A stretch of DNA of 64,000 nucleotides from contig OU342638.1 in assembly GCA_910589415.1 (NCBI GenBank), forward strand, positions 3,100,001 to 3,164,000. The letters are read 5' to 3'. The DNA is from Malachius bipustulatus (taxonomy: Eukaryota; Arthropoda; Insecta; Coleoptera; Melyridae). A program made the translations under genes and the position numbers. Below the pieces are notes generated by a model. It was not told where the DNA came from. It did not search any database and saw only the letters and a program-made list of their open reading frames with translations. This document shows, piece after piece, positions 10,801-22,089 of the stretch (the first letter of the stretch is position 1; each line of letters opens with the position of its first letter).

Positions 10801-11359
10801 GCAGGGAATGTGTTAATAAATTATTCAGTCGGTCAAAAAAATGAATAACTAAAGCATCAGATTATTGACGATTAATACAAAAAAAATCAGTCTTATCTAA
10901 GTTGGTAGGTAATAAATAGTGGTTCTATATTTTATGAGAGTATTCATCAACTTGCGTTGGCGCGTCCCGTAGACTACCCGATTCCCGGTGCCAAACTTCC
11001 AGGCTGTGTAGTCCAACTGTAGCCCCTTCATAAGTAGATACAGGGACGGGAGCGACGATCCAGTACTAGCAGTTATAAATCCGTCCCATAAGAAAAACCC
11101 TGTTGTAAAAAAAAAATTTAAAAGTGTGTACAAATGAAGTTCCAAAAAAGAAAAACTAGGTTCCCTTCTACAATACAAGATTTATCATAAATATTTTAAG
11201 AAAACCCCATCAGTATACTGAATTCTGAATTAAAAATTTGTTTAATTTCATCTACGAAACAATAGCTGAAGGAGAAGAATATTGAGGATAGAACTGTGAA
11301 GTTGAGGCGGATTGAGTAGCAGAGTGATGAGAAGCTTGTGGGGTTAGTCGGAGGAAGTT
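10801..11359. other. No gene recognised
   Basis: A 93-codon minus frame at 10897-11178 and a 67-codon one at 11196-11399 have no recognisable motif. The second overlaps the degenerate MADF/BESS region. Confidence 0.4.
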
Positions 11360-11790
11360 GCTGCAGTACCATGGTTATATTGCGCCATTTCCAATTCAAA
11401 TATCACAGAACTTATTCTGATTTATGCCATTGCGCGAAATTTTGGATCTAGTTTTCGGATTTCGGTTCCAAGGTAATCACCAAAGGAAGTACAGTCTTCC
11501 TTTACTTTTACCTCGTGTGAAGCAGAAGCTGTTGCTGCCGCAGTTTGCAGGTAATTAAAAGCCAGTTCAACCCTTGAATTAGTTTCGATTTTCTTGCGTT
11601 TGAATTGCGGACGTTTAGCTGGTGACTTGAACGTTTTAGTCTGTTATTTTGGTCAATTTGTGCTCTCAAGTTGGGCTTCGGTATCTTCTGATAATACAGA
11701 GTCAATGGTATTTTGTGTTTCTTCGCTGTCTTCTATACTGATGTCATTATCTTCGCCACCCTCAGACTGCAAATTCTATAATAAACAAAA
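11360..11790 (-). pseudogene. MADF/BESS-type accessory protein of a PIF/Harbinger element
   Basis: Minus-strand codons give an acidic stretch (GGEDNDISIEDSEE), a basic stretch (SPAKRPQFKRKK), then EDCTSFGDYLGTEIRKLDP and, after an in-frame TAA, IRISSVIFELEMAQ. This is the BESS-like C-terminal region of MADF proteins, which partner Harbinger transposases and help them enter the nucleus and bind DNA. Several stops are present. Its closeness to the transposase fragment, in the opposite orientation, is the classic PIF/Harbinger layout. Confidence 0.6.
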
Positions 11791-11863
11791 ACATTATGAA
11801 TAATAATTAAGAATAATAAAATTTAATGTATGAACAATCAAATATATATTTTTTTTTGTTGCA

Positions 11864-12047
11864 GCTACCATAATCTCCTATAGAGTGGAAAAATATTGCA
11901 CAACAATTTGAGGATGTTTGGAATTTTCCTAATTGCATAGGAGCGATACAAGATTGAAGACTGAATTGAAGAATATTCTCACACCTAAACCCCTGCCTGG
12001 AGAAAACTTGAAATTACCATATGTATTTGTAGCTGTTGTAAAGTAAT
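11864..12047 (+). pseudogene. PIF/Harbinger transposase fragment
   Basis: After a splice-acceptor-like TTTTTTTGTTGCAG at 11850-11863 the plus strand reads SPIEWKNIAQQFEDVWNFPN, then CIGAI. After a deletion comes LTPKPLPGENLKLPYVFVAV. These match two neighbouring blocks of the Harbinger DDE_4 transposase, the W-x-FPNCIGAIDG region and the LPGxxxxxPYVFVADEAF region, with the catalytic segment between them lost. This is a relic. Confidence 0.65.
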
Positions 12048-12239
12048 AGCAACTACAAGGTAGGTACCTAGGTAGGTGGAAGTACCTAGACCAAGATGGT
12101 AAAAAGGAAAATTCGTAGGTAGGTATCAAAAACAACGAAATAAGCTAACATTTCCTGTACGAGTGTGTCCAAAAATGTTTCGCTTAAGCTTTCTATGATT
12201 AAATCAAAAACATAAGAACTAAAAAAAACTCATATGACT

Positions 12240-12351
12240 TACCTTATATCAGAGCTTCATCTAACCAGATGATAGGTCGTTTTTGTGCCCTGAATTTCTG
12301 AATTTTTTCTAAATATTCAATCCTGAGTCGCACAATACGAGATGATTCCAT
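12240..12351 (-). pseudogene. Tc1-like transposase (LDETW family), relic 2, catalytic-domain start
   Basis: MESSRIVRLRIEYLEKIQKF followed by RPIIWLDEALI matches the segment of the IS630/Tc1-type family that leads into the first catalytic aspartate (LDETW in related copies). A GTAAGT donor-like site follows. It belongs with the helix-turn-helix part at 13276-13565, the pair being separated by a foldback insertion. Confidence 0.55.
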
Positions 12352-12393
12352 TATTTATTATTATTATTTTTATTTATTATTTTTATTTATTAT

Positions 12394-13275
12394 ACAGGAT
12401 GTCCCAGCTTATTCGAAGCGGTCTCTGTAGGCCAAACGATGGACTTTTTCAATAAAGTTTTTGAAAATTCGAGTACAGAATCACAATGGCCATAATTTAA
12501 AATTATTTTGGAGTATACAGGGTGTCCCATATGACAGAGGCATATCAAAGTTATGTTTTTTTAAATGGAATGCTCCTATGTTATCACATTTTTAGATTGT
12601 CTGAGAAGAGTAAATAAGATTGGCTTTTACAGTTGGTGTTTAAATTCAGAAGTTTTTGAGTTATAAACAAGTGAAAATCGTCATTTTTCAAGTTCAAGGC
12701 CCTGTACAACGAAAACGGCTGAAGATAGAGAAAAACGGCTTACATGTCCCTATTTTAACTTTTCATGTACTATCCTATGATGTAGATGAAATGTTTATAC
12801 AGGGTGATAAAAAATTTGAAAAATTCTGAGATTTCTCCACGCGTGACCAAATGAAAAAATCAAAGAAAGTACAAATGTTTCTATACCATAGGATAGTACA
12901 TAAAAAGTTAAAATAGGGACATGTAAGCCGTTTTTCTCTATCTTCAGCCGTTTTTGTTATACAGTGCCTTGAACTTGAAAAATGACGATTTTCACTTGTT
13001 TATAACTCAAAAACTTCTGAATTTAATCACCAACTGTGAAAGCCAATCTTATTTTCACTTCTCAGACATTCTAAAATTGCAATAACATAGGAGCATTCCA
13101 TTTAAAAAAACATAACTTTGATATGCCACTGTCATATGGGACACTCTGTATACTCCAAAACAATTTTACATTATGGCCATTGTGATTCTGTACTTGAATT
13201 TTCAGAAAGTTTTTTGAAAAAGTCCATCGTTTGGCCTACAGAGACCGCTTCGGATAAGCTGGGACAGCCTGTACA
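12394..13275. mobile_element. Foldback (long inverted repeat) element, family A copy 1
   Basis: Two arms of nearly 400 bp are inverted copies. The ends read ACAGGATGTCCCAGCTTATT and, in complement, ACAGGCTGTCCCAGCTTAT. Arms carry internal motifs such as ACAGGGTGTCCCATATGAC at about 12517 with its complement near 13145, and the centre has TACAGGGTGATAAAAAATT. It has no coding capacity and interrupts the Tc1-like relic. Frames across the arms are shadows. If transcribed it would form a long hairpin. Confidence 0.85.
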
Positions 13276-13565
13276 TATATTTATTATTTCCGACAAAGTT
13301 GTCAAACTCTTGTAAGGGTAGTCTATTTGCATGTCTCCAATTTTTTCAGAGTTCAATTTATTAAAGTGGGTGGGTGCTTTGTTCTCTTGATAGAACTTGT
13401 AAATTGTTTGACGGATTTCTTCCTTCATACCTACGTCTATCTTTTGATGCTTTCGTTTTTCTTGTTTTTTTCGCTCCACCGGGCCACTATTTTTAACGAT
13501 TTTTGTAACAATTTTTCTGTCAACTTCTGTTAATTCACTAACTCGACTAATAATACCATATGCGG
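13276..13565 (-). pseudogene. Tc1-like transposase (LDETW family), relic 2, DNA-binding part
   Basis: The reading RVSELTEVDRKIVTKIVKN then VGMKEEIRQTIYKFYQENKA is the helix-turn-helix region that precedes the catalytic core in this insect family. It parallels IRRLIHTFFLKNESPTVEKI in relic 1 at 37566-37838. The frame runs to the foldback boundary at about 13275 and resumes at 12351. Confidence 0.55.
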
Positions 13566-14501
13566 TAATACATACCTATTAAAATATTAACTGATGATAT
13601 CTGAATCTCTCTACCTGTCTATCTGAATCACTCTATCTGAAGAGTGGGCTTCCTGTCCTAGGCCTAGGTGATGTGTCTGGCTCCCATGAACCTCCTCGAA
13701 CGAAAAACGGTGTGAAAACTGATAAACACCAATGAAGGAAAAACAATAATTTTAATTCACGGCGCACCGAATTTTAAGGTCAGCGAATTGCGAATTCCTT
13801 TTAACGACAATTGCCAAGTGGGCGCTCGATCCGCGCTCGCTCCGATACGGCGAGTGGTGTTATCAGGCAATTATTCCCGATTCAAATTAAATAAATTAAA
13901 TTAACAACAAATAAAGGCGACCACTGTGACAGTGTAAAACCCGCAAAAAAAAAAGAAAAAATAATAACTATTTACAATAATTACAAATTGTGGGGCTTTA
14001 ACATATAAACTTTCTTTTACTTCACAAGTATATTTTCTGCAATTCCTGTATTATAGTAAAGTAGAATACGGGCCTCGTTATTAAATCTCATCTACACCTA
14101 CCTCCTGCAGGGAGGGTTGCCATAAAGTAACCATTGTAATTTTAAGCCGATTTCATGTACATTTAAGATTCAAGGGTTTTACCTGTATTTTGCTTAGATC
14201 TTGGATGTCGTAAATATTATCTCTATCAAGAGTATTTTAACTCCCATTGTAAGGCAAGCAACAAAAGATGCGCTTATATTTTTGGATAGACTAGTTATGT
14301 TTCTTGGTCCTTAAATTACATTTTTAAAAAGGCTGTCTACATTTAAGGGTTGCAGGAAACAAGGGGTGAGACCACTAAAGTGTAAACACGAAAGGATTTA
14401 AAACCATGTATTTTATCAAGAACAGTGACATGTGTAATCGACAAAGTACAAGAGTAGTCTGGCAATCTTAGTGCCGTTCACGTACACCGTGAATTACATG
14501 A
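13566..14501. other. No gene recognised
   Basis: Intergenic A+T-rich DNA with one G+C-rich patch at about 13640-13870. No frame, repeat pair or RNA gene could be supported. Confidence 0.5.
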
Positions 14502-14771
14502 TTATCCCATTAACGGCCAAGGCAATAAAAAAAAAATTTTTTCAAGATATTTTTATTAAAGTGTTTATAAAATACATAAACTAAGACTAATTTAGCAAAA
14601 ATTAAAAAAAAAAAAAATTTAATAGAAAAAAAAGGGTGCGTATACGCACCTTTGGCTGAAAAGAGTATTTTCAGTATTTTCTTAGTAAATTTTCTCAGGC
14701 GCATATATGTACCCTTGATCATAAATATTGATATAAATAATTCACCAATTCAAGTTAAATTAACAATTTAA

Positions 14772-16210
14772 TTATTTTTTCTTGTGAAAATTATCAAAAC
14801 AATCTGGATGCAAGTGAACTTTGCATTTTTTGCACAAGTAAATAGTGTTACTTTTACAAAGTCGGCATTTTTTTCTAGAACTACTACTTTCCCTTATTAT
14901 TATATGACCAATATTATCAAACTTTATGTCATCTGGTAAGCACATTTAGAAGGTCGTCCATATGATGAGCCGGGCACTGCTATATCGGAAGCAGTTTCAG
15001 TTTTTTCAGCTGCTTTGGTAAATTTCAGTAAACTAATTGCCAATGAGGAACGAAACTCCAATTGGGAAATTTTGGAATTGTTTGCAATTTTATAAATTTT
15101 CCAGCTGTTTACCACCACACTGCCGATCATGTTAGTAAACAGTGGCCACCACCACTTCTTGCCTCTTATTCCAATACGGTAATTGGCGATGCCGTTGTCA
15201 TGAAGGTCCACTCCCCCCATATATTTGTTGTACTGGTTTATAACATTGGGTTGGGGAAGGAGTACTTCTCTATGTTCTTTGCGATTGTAGCGTTTAGCTT
15301 GTGTCAGTGGTAGAACATCACACGTATTTGTCATTACAGTAACTACAGAATTATCATTCCATCGGGCCACAAGAACTTCTAAATTGGGATCGAATGCACA
15401 CATGTAAGAACCTCTTTCTCTTTTTGACATTGCTTTGTTATCTTCAAGAGGACATTTAGCGGTACGATTTTCCCTGACTGTTCCTGTTGCAAAAAAATTA
15501 TTTTCTTTCAAAGTTTCAAAAAGAGAATATGAAGTGAAAAAGTTATCGAAGAAGACTCTATATTGCTCTGGATTTTCTACTACTGATAAGAGTTCCACAA
15601 CAACCCTTGTACCTAATGCTACATTATCGTATGTTTTTGCTCCTTTTCCACCATAAGGGATGAATTTGAATAAATAGCCAGTATGAGAACATAGACACCA
15701 CAATTTGAAGCCAAACCTAATCGGTTTGCCACGAATAAACATTTTACAGGAATGACGTCCGAAATACGGTACCATTTCCTCATCAATTGAAAGGTTTTCT
15801 GAAAAGATTCCAAATTGTGAAAATTTTTTATTTATAATGTCAAAAATAGGTGTTAATGTTGAAAATTTATCATCCTTGTCTAGCGCTGTGTTGTCTGACA
15901 AATGAATGTTTTGCTTTATTGATCTAAATCTATTTCGGCTCATACTTTCTCTTACGATCCGTACTTCTTTATCTTCATCCTTTGACCAGTACATATCGGC
16001 CTGTGGTAGAGTGTGATAGCCAGATAAAATAAGTACACCAATAAATCTCTTCAAATCTGATTCGTTGATATCGAAATCGTGGCGATTATTTTGGGCTGCA
16101 TAAATCTTTGTAAAATATAAAATTTTGTCTATCAGTTCCTTATCAAAGAATAATACCTTATCAATATAAAATAGTTCCTTATCAAAATACCGTGCTCTGT
16201 AATGCCTCAT
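14772..16210 (-). pseudogene. piggyBac transposase, nearly intact, one C-terminal frameshift
   Basis: The 428-codon frame (16210-14924) holds the DDE_Tnp_1_7 domain that excises and inserts the element. Catalytic aspartates are visible in LSIDEEMVPYFG, VFFDNFFTS and YMGGVDLHD. The C-terminal cysteine-rich finger (CRLCKSNTIYLCKKCKVHLH, then C) is encoded to the TAA at 14774-14772 but in the next frame. A one-base shift near 14940 separates it. The protein starts close to the domain and lacks the usual acidic N-terminal ~80-100 residues, so an upstream exon may have been lost or the start is not real. Only the shift and the N-terminus argue against activity. Confidence 0.9.
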
Positions 16211-16312
16211 ATTTGCAGGTTAGAAATAAAAATGATAAGCATTATTAGCCAAAGGTGCGTATACGCACCCTCTTCATAAACACAGTATTTTCACCGTTAT
16301 TTTTGAAATATA

Positions 16313-17163
16313 CAGGGTGAATTATAAAAAACGCCCCAAGCGATAACTCCGGTAATTCTGAAGATATGACAAAACTTTTTGGAACAAAGTGGCGTAGTTT
16401 ATCATCATCTATATGTTGAGATAAACGCTCGATCAACACAACTTCCTGTTTAACCGGAAGTAACATCAACTTCGGGTTTTTAAATAGAACACCCTGTAAA
16501 ACTTTATATTTTTTAAATGTCTGCAGCAATCAAATACAGGTGGTTTTCACCATTGGAATTTAGATTGAGCGGTTTATGAGTTATAAACAAGTGAAGATCG
16601 AAAATTTTCAACTTCAAAGCAGTGTAGAACTAGAACGGCTCAAGATATCTAAAAACGGTTTACATGTCCCTATCTTAACTTTTCACATAGTATCCTACTA
16701 TGTGGTTTAAATTTTAATACAGGGTGATGAAAAATCGGATAATTTTCATCACCCTGTATTAAAATTTACTCCACATAGTGGGATAAAACATGAAAAGTTA
16801 GGATAGGGACATGTAAACCGTTTTTAAATATCTTGAGCCGTTCTAGTTCTACACTGCTTTGAAGTTGAAAATTTTCGATTTTCACTTGTTTATAACTCAT
16901 AAACCGCTCAATGTAAATTCCAATGGTGAAAACCACCTGTATTAGATTTCTTCAGACATTTAAAAAATATAAAGTTTTACAGGGTGTTCTATTTAAAAAC
17001 CCGAAGTTGATGTTACTTCCGGTTAAACAGGAAGTTGTGTTGATCGAACGTTTATCTCAACATATAGATGATGATAAACTACGCCACTTTGTTTCAAAAA
17101 GTTTTGTCATATCTTCAAAATTAACGGAGTTATCGCTTGGGGCGTTTTTTATAATTCACCCTG
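16313..17163. mobile_element. Foldback element, family B copy 1
   Basis: An 851-bp near-palindrome starts CAGGGTGAATTATAAAAAAC, ends in its complement, and has TA on both sides (16311-16312, 17164-17165). Each arm has an internal ACAGGGTGTTCTATTTAAAA motif about 160 bp in. The centre is a tight TACAGGGTGATG ... CATCACCCTGTA hairpin. The 94-codon frames at 16245-16529 and 16923-17207 are mirror images of each other and are arm sequence, not genes. Confidence 0.9.
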
Positions 17164-17485
17164 TATATAGAATAAAATATGTGCCTATCAACATGAATAT
17201 ATTTTGAGTTGCTTTGCATAGAAATTTTGTTTTTATGTCATTTTCCAATTAAAAAAAAAAACGAATTATACAGATCTGCGGGAATAGTAAAATAATCGCA
17301 TTTTCATTTTTTTTTTTTACATAAAACCTTTATTTTTTTAGAAAAACAAATTTATTATCACACTTTATGATCAATCAAAATAATATTTTTGTAAAATTGG
17401 TAATGTAACATACTGATATTAGTACTAAAAAAAAAAAAAAAAGTGAAAGGTTGCGTTTACGCACCTTTGGCCATTAATGGGTTAT

Positions 17486-18297
17486 GCTTATTTCTAGTAA
17501 TGTAAAATATCCTGCTGCCGCGTAAGCTTTTATTATGTTTAGATAGGGGTTTATCGCCTGGATGATTGACTCACATAATATTTTTATTTTTGTCGAAATC
17601 AGCGGTAACAAACAATACAGTCCGCTTTCAAAGTAAACCAATCCCACAGATGACATCCTAGACACTGGGTATCGGTTGGGTAATAAAATAAACAAACACC
17701 CAGTCTTTATTCTCGGAAGACTACCTAATATTTTTTTATTGCCTTCCGACGACCCTGCACGGAAAAAAACATATTGGTACTCTGAAAGAGATACCCTTTG
17801 AACCAATGATATCTTATACTAAGTATTCCTCGGAGATAAGTATCCTTCAAATGAATGGAGGCCTATCATTGGTAAGGACTGGGACAATGTCATTGATTCA
17901 AGCATAAGCAGTCATTGAATTTAATAGAACTCCTCAATTATAGAACTTCTTTGCTGAATTATAGAACTTCATTGGTTGCATTTTAGTCCTTTAATTTGTT
18001 TTACGATAAGTATTATTGGTTGGAATTTGATATCTTGTCGTTAAAACAGCACATCTTTTAGATACCAGTTCATCATTTTGTTGAAGTAATTATAGTTATT
18101 ATTATTGTTACTACTACTATAATAGTTCTGATTCAATCATATATACCCGTTGAAGTATTCATATATTATTATTTGATTTTATTCTATTTTTAAATGTTTC
18201 AACAGTACAACTAAATTTGTTTTTATTTATAGTGTAGTTGATTTATTAATAGCTTTATATTGATACGAATTCATAATTATATCGATTTGAAAATAGG
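17486..18297. other. No gene recognised
   Basis: A+T-rich spacer. The sequence at about 17755 (TGCACGGAAAAAAAC) resembles the end of the large insertion at 51756, but no partner was found. The 110-codon minus frame has no recognisable motif. Confidence 0.4.
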
Positions 18298-18735
18298 TAC
18301 CTACTTCTCTTCAGGATTAAAATTCGTAGAAAATTCGTAGAAAAGATATTTTTTTATATAAAATACCTGGGACACGTCAACTTAAACTATTTATTTTGCA
18401 TTTTTTAGTTTCAGTTTGGATTTTTATCCTATCACTTTTCGTAAGCTAGACAAAATATTGAAATTGACGCGTCAGAGCTTCCTTTATATATTTTAAATAA
18501 ATTTAAAAATATTATAAATAAATAAATTTAAAAAATATTATAAATAAATTTTTAAAACACTTAAAGAAAGCTCTGACACGTCAATTTCAATATTTTGTCC
18601 GGCTTCCGAAAAGTGATAGGATAAAGATTCAAACTGAAACTAAAAAATGCAAAATAAATAGTTTAAGTTGACGTGTCCAAGGTATTTTATATAAAAAAAT
18701 ATTTTTTTACGAATTATGCATTTTAATCCGCAAGA
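18298..18735. repeat. Long inverted repeat of a different family
   Basis: Arms of about 180 bp (CTTCTCTTCAGGATTAAAA ... and complement TTTTAATCCGCAAGAGAAG) flank an A+T-rich centre of TTTAAAAATATTATAAATAA repeats. Arms include GACACGTCAACTTAAAC and CCTATCACTTTTCG. There is no CAGGGTG end, which separates it from the other foldbacks. Confidence 0.75.
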
Positions 18736-19386
18736 GAAGTGGCATAATTATCTCACTTATTATACTTACCTCGCACGTAGATCCTGGTTTCAAGAGAAAA
18801 TGTACATTTTCGTGGATCATAAAATTGTTTCACGGGGAAAACGAATTATCTATTAAAAAAGCACATAATGAATAAAAATTAAACTTTATTTTTTCATTAT
18901 TTGAAAAATGATTACATAACAGGTACATTTAACAAAAATTAACAAAGATATAAAATACTGATAGTACTTTTATGAAAAAAAAAACCTTAACATTTACAAA
19001 AATAAAAAATAAAATTCTGTCAATATCCCTAATATCATAATAGGTACTTATAATATAATAATTTTAATAAAAATAAATATTACTTTTGGTCGCATATATA
19101 GGTATCACCTAATAATACCTAAAAATCAAAAAACTGCGTTCTATCACTTGCCCACTTTTACAGAAGATCCCTAACATTAGTACCTAATATGAATTACTTA
19201 GGTACTTTAAATGAACACAAACTCAAAAAATATAAAGCAATATCTCCTGTCTTATATAATATGTAATCGCTATACGTAATGCGACCAAGTTCATGAAAAC
19301 CTGTGTTAAATTGCGTGAAGATTTGACAAAAAAAAATATAACTACAATTAATATCCACAATAAATCCACAAAAGTTAATACCAGGA

Positions 19387-21394
19387 TCATTAACAATCAT
19401 TATAGGCTTCTGATATTTGACACTTTGGAAATGGCACGAGTTTTAAATTGTTAACGAGGTGAATAGCCGTTGGACAATAATTGTTAGTGTCTAATCTTAC
19501 AAAAGTGTACTTTTTAGTAGAATTTAGTACGTATGACCTATAATGAGAACTTTTCTCTTTTATCTCCAGTACTTGACATAATGAATAGCTCAGATTAACA
19601 TTATCATGTGCTACTAAAATATTTTTCATAATAGCAAACCAATTTACATCATCAATATTGTTCTCGAAATAATATACGGAATAATCAGTAGACTGAAATG
19701 TAGGTTTACTTAGAAAAATATGATCTTGGAAACCGGTAGCCGAAAGACATCTGCATGGAAATTTCATTTGACTTTTTCTTGCCAGTGTCAGCGGAATATT
19801 TTTTCTAGTTTGCACATTACATGCAATTTTTTTCAACTCTTTATGTTTTGCTTCAAATCTTAAGCATGATACTTTGGAGAGAGGTCCAATTTTTCTTAGA
19901 ACAGCAGGGTAGTGTAACAAGAAGTGGTGTTTTGGTTTCAGAGTATTATTTGGAAAATTTACTAATAATGCATTTAGGTATTTGGATATTGAAGTCTTCA
20001 AATATTCTACGGCAAAAAAACTTATTTCCTACGCGGAAAGTTGATCAGTTATTTCCAATAAATTCAGGTATAACGACCATACCGGATCATTAGGAGGAAC
20101 AAGATCTCCTACGAAAAATCTAAAATTTCTAACAAAACAAGACATTTCCGCGGCAGAATTTATTATCATTCCCTTGTCAAGATGATCTTGTTTGACAGGG
20201 GGAGGGTGGTTTTTTTCAGATTTTTCAAAGGTTAAAAACCCGACCCTTGAATTTAATACCCCTAGAGAGAAATATTTTTGATGAAAGAGAAAATTTATTA
20301 TCAAACACATATCATAACGGTGCGGGATACCTTCAAATAAGTCATGCATTATATCCAATGAATGATTATGATAAACATGGAAATATTGCAGTTCATTCCA
20401 CAAGCACGCTTCCTTTATACCAAATTCTTTATTTTCAAGGTGATTCACGTACGCTTCTCGAGAACGCTCATCATTAGAATCAAGTTGCGTTTGCTTCTGC
20501 GTAATAGATTTTTGAGAAGTACAAAATCGGCAAAAATAGTGAGCTGAAAAACTCTCAACAAATCCAAATATTGAATGAAGACCTAAATTATCACCTGTAA
20601 TTATTATTACGTGGAAATTCTTTTTTCTCACCAGTTTCAATGACAATTCCAGTAGTTTTCAAACTTTTAAGATCCTCAGGTAAGCAGTTAAAAACGACAT
20701 TGTTACCAAATGCACTTCTTTCTAAGGTGTGAAATAGCAAAGCCAAAAATATATTTTCGAGTCTGCTACTATATCGGGGTGGAATTGAAGGAACTGTGAA
20801 ATAAACCGCTCCAACTTTGTAGATTCCTGCATGACTACCCAGTGGGTTTGATGTTTCAAAATCGTCAAAATATAAGAGTAGAGGTAGACAGCGTCTATTT
20901 TTAGTGAAATGAAGAATCTCTTGCCACAAACTACCACTTAATATGTTTTTGAATAAATCATGCCCTGATAGACTTTGATTGTGATACTTCAAGATTTCAT
21001 GAAGAACTCCCGGAATCTCTAAAAAATGTTTCAGTGTTGCGGAAACTGGAACGAAAGTGGAGGTTCGGTTTTTTAGAACTAAGCTTGACGAATTGTTTTT
21101 CCTAGATACATCTGCTGAAGAACCAATTATAACTGGAATCGGTTGAATATATTTACGAGACTCTTCGCAAAACTTAAGTCTTTTGTAGTCTGAATCTACA
21201 AAGTCAAAACAGGAGGCAATTTTGTCAATTAAGTCTGTTGCTGTTTTCAAAAGATTAGATTTTTCCTCGACATGGATGGATTTGCCAGGAAGTAATAAAA
21301 ATTCTTTTAGTATTTTCAAAAAACCGGTGTTAAGAAATGCTTTAATGACATGTACTATGTGCTGAATAAAACTGCGAGTTATAGCCAAATCCAT
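19387..21394 (-). pseudogene. CACTA/Tnp2-like transposase relic
   Basis: Three segments read as one protein. Segment 21394-20591 includes LLYFDDFETSNPLGSHAG. Segment 20646-20029 includes ITGDNLGLHSIFGFVE, CRFC and DIMHDLFEGIPH. Segment 20001-19387 includes LKPKHHFLLHYPAVLRKIGP and VSCLRFEAKHKELKK. The DD, GDN and MHD blocks resemble Tnp2-type DDE transposases of CACTA/CMC elements in animals, where they cut the element ends. One frameshift lies near 20610 (after ETGEKK) and one in-frame TAG near 20027, so this is a recent pseudogene. Terminal repeats were not found. The superfamily name is an inference. Confidence 0.6.
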
Positions 21395-21904
21395 GTCCGA
21401 TTCATATCTGTAAATATATTAAATAATAGGTACTAATGGTACAAATACAGTGAGAAACACATAACGCGGAACATCCGAAAATATATGACGCAGTCTCATT
21501 AACGTAGTTGAACCATTTAAAATGGAACATAGCAAATTTAACATGACCGTAGCTATGGTAACATTCGAGTGTTGTCAAATTTAGCATTAGTGAGCTATTC
21601 TGTATTGAAAGTCAAAGAAATAAATAATTTTTAATTTTTTTCTAATTAGAATGAATAGAAATTATTTAAGAATACAGAAAAAGGTTAACACTCTATGCTA
21701 ATTATTTTACTTATATCAAATAATATAACTACTACGATTTATTAAGAGGAGAAGAATTCACAAACGTTTATCTGAACAAATTATAATCAAACATTCGTTA
21801 ACTTGCGTCCTAAAAAAGTACAACTATAAATGATCGAGTAATATTTTGTAAGTATTTACTGAGCTGCAAGTGAAAACTATACATTCAAAAACAAATTTTA
21901 ATTG
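21395..21904. other. No gene recognised
   Basis: A+T-rich sequence upstream of the CACTA-like relic. It may hold its promoter or end, but no terminal repeat was seen. Confidence 0.4.
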
Positions 21905-22085
21905 AATAATTCATTTATCCCATTTCTGCAATGTTTCAGGCGATATTTCTCCTGATGCTCTACTTATCCTTTGCTTGAGCTCTTCAGTGTCGTTGATAGG
22001 AACGGCGTTATAAACCGATGACTTCACTTTTCCCCATCAAAAAAAAAACATGTGTGTTAGGTCTGGTGACCTAGGCGGCCACTAA
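21905..22085 (-). pseudogene. Mariner-like transposase, C-terminal piece
   Basis: Minus-strand codons WPPRSPDLTHMFFF, then (after a stop) WGKVKSSVYNAVP and ISPETLQKWDK. This is the block around the last catalytic residue of mariner-like transposases (SPDLTPxDFFLWG in the family), where the residue after LTP has decayed. It is the continuation of 23155-23640. Confidence 0.65.
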
Positions 22086-22089
22086 ATTA

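Larger units (their letters stand above)
14506..17481 (-). mobile_element. piggyBac-like element with TTAT target duplications
   Basis: Ends read CCCATTAACGGCCAAGG and, inverted at the right, CCCATTAATGGCCAAAGG. They are flanked by TTAT at 14502-14505 and 17482-17485. CCC-starting ends, a 4-bp duplication and the transposase inside fit piggyBac, although the usual target is TTAA. Just inside the left end (about 14635), and at about 16254, lies the perfect palindrome GGTGCGTATACGCACC, with a variant at the right end (about 17447). A foldback (16313-17163) is inserted between the transposase and the right end. Confidence 0.85.

Noticed and set aside
13640..13870. G+C-rich patch as an rRNA or promoter fragment
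   Set aside because: No conserved rRNA segment, TATA box or ORF could be recognised.
16245..17207. Two 94-codon frames with almost the same protein
   Set aside because: They are mirror images from the two arms of one palindrome and recur in the other family B copy, so they are repeat sequence, not genes.
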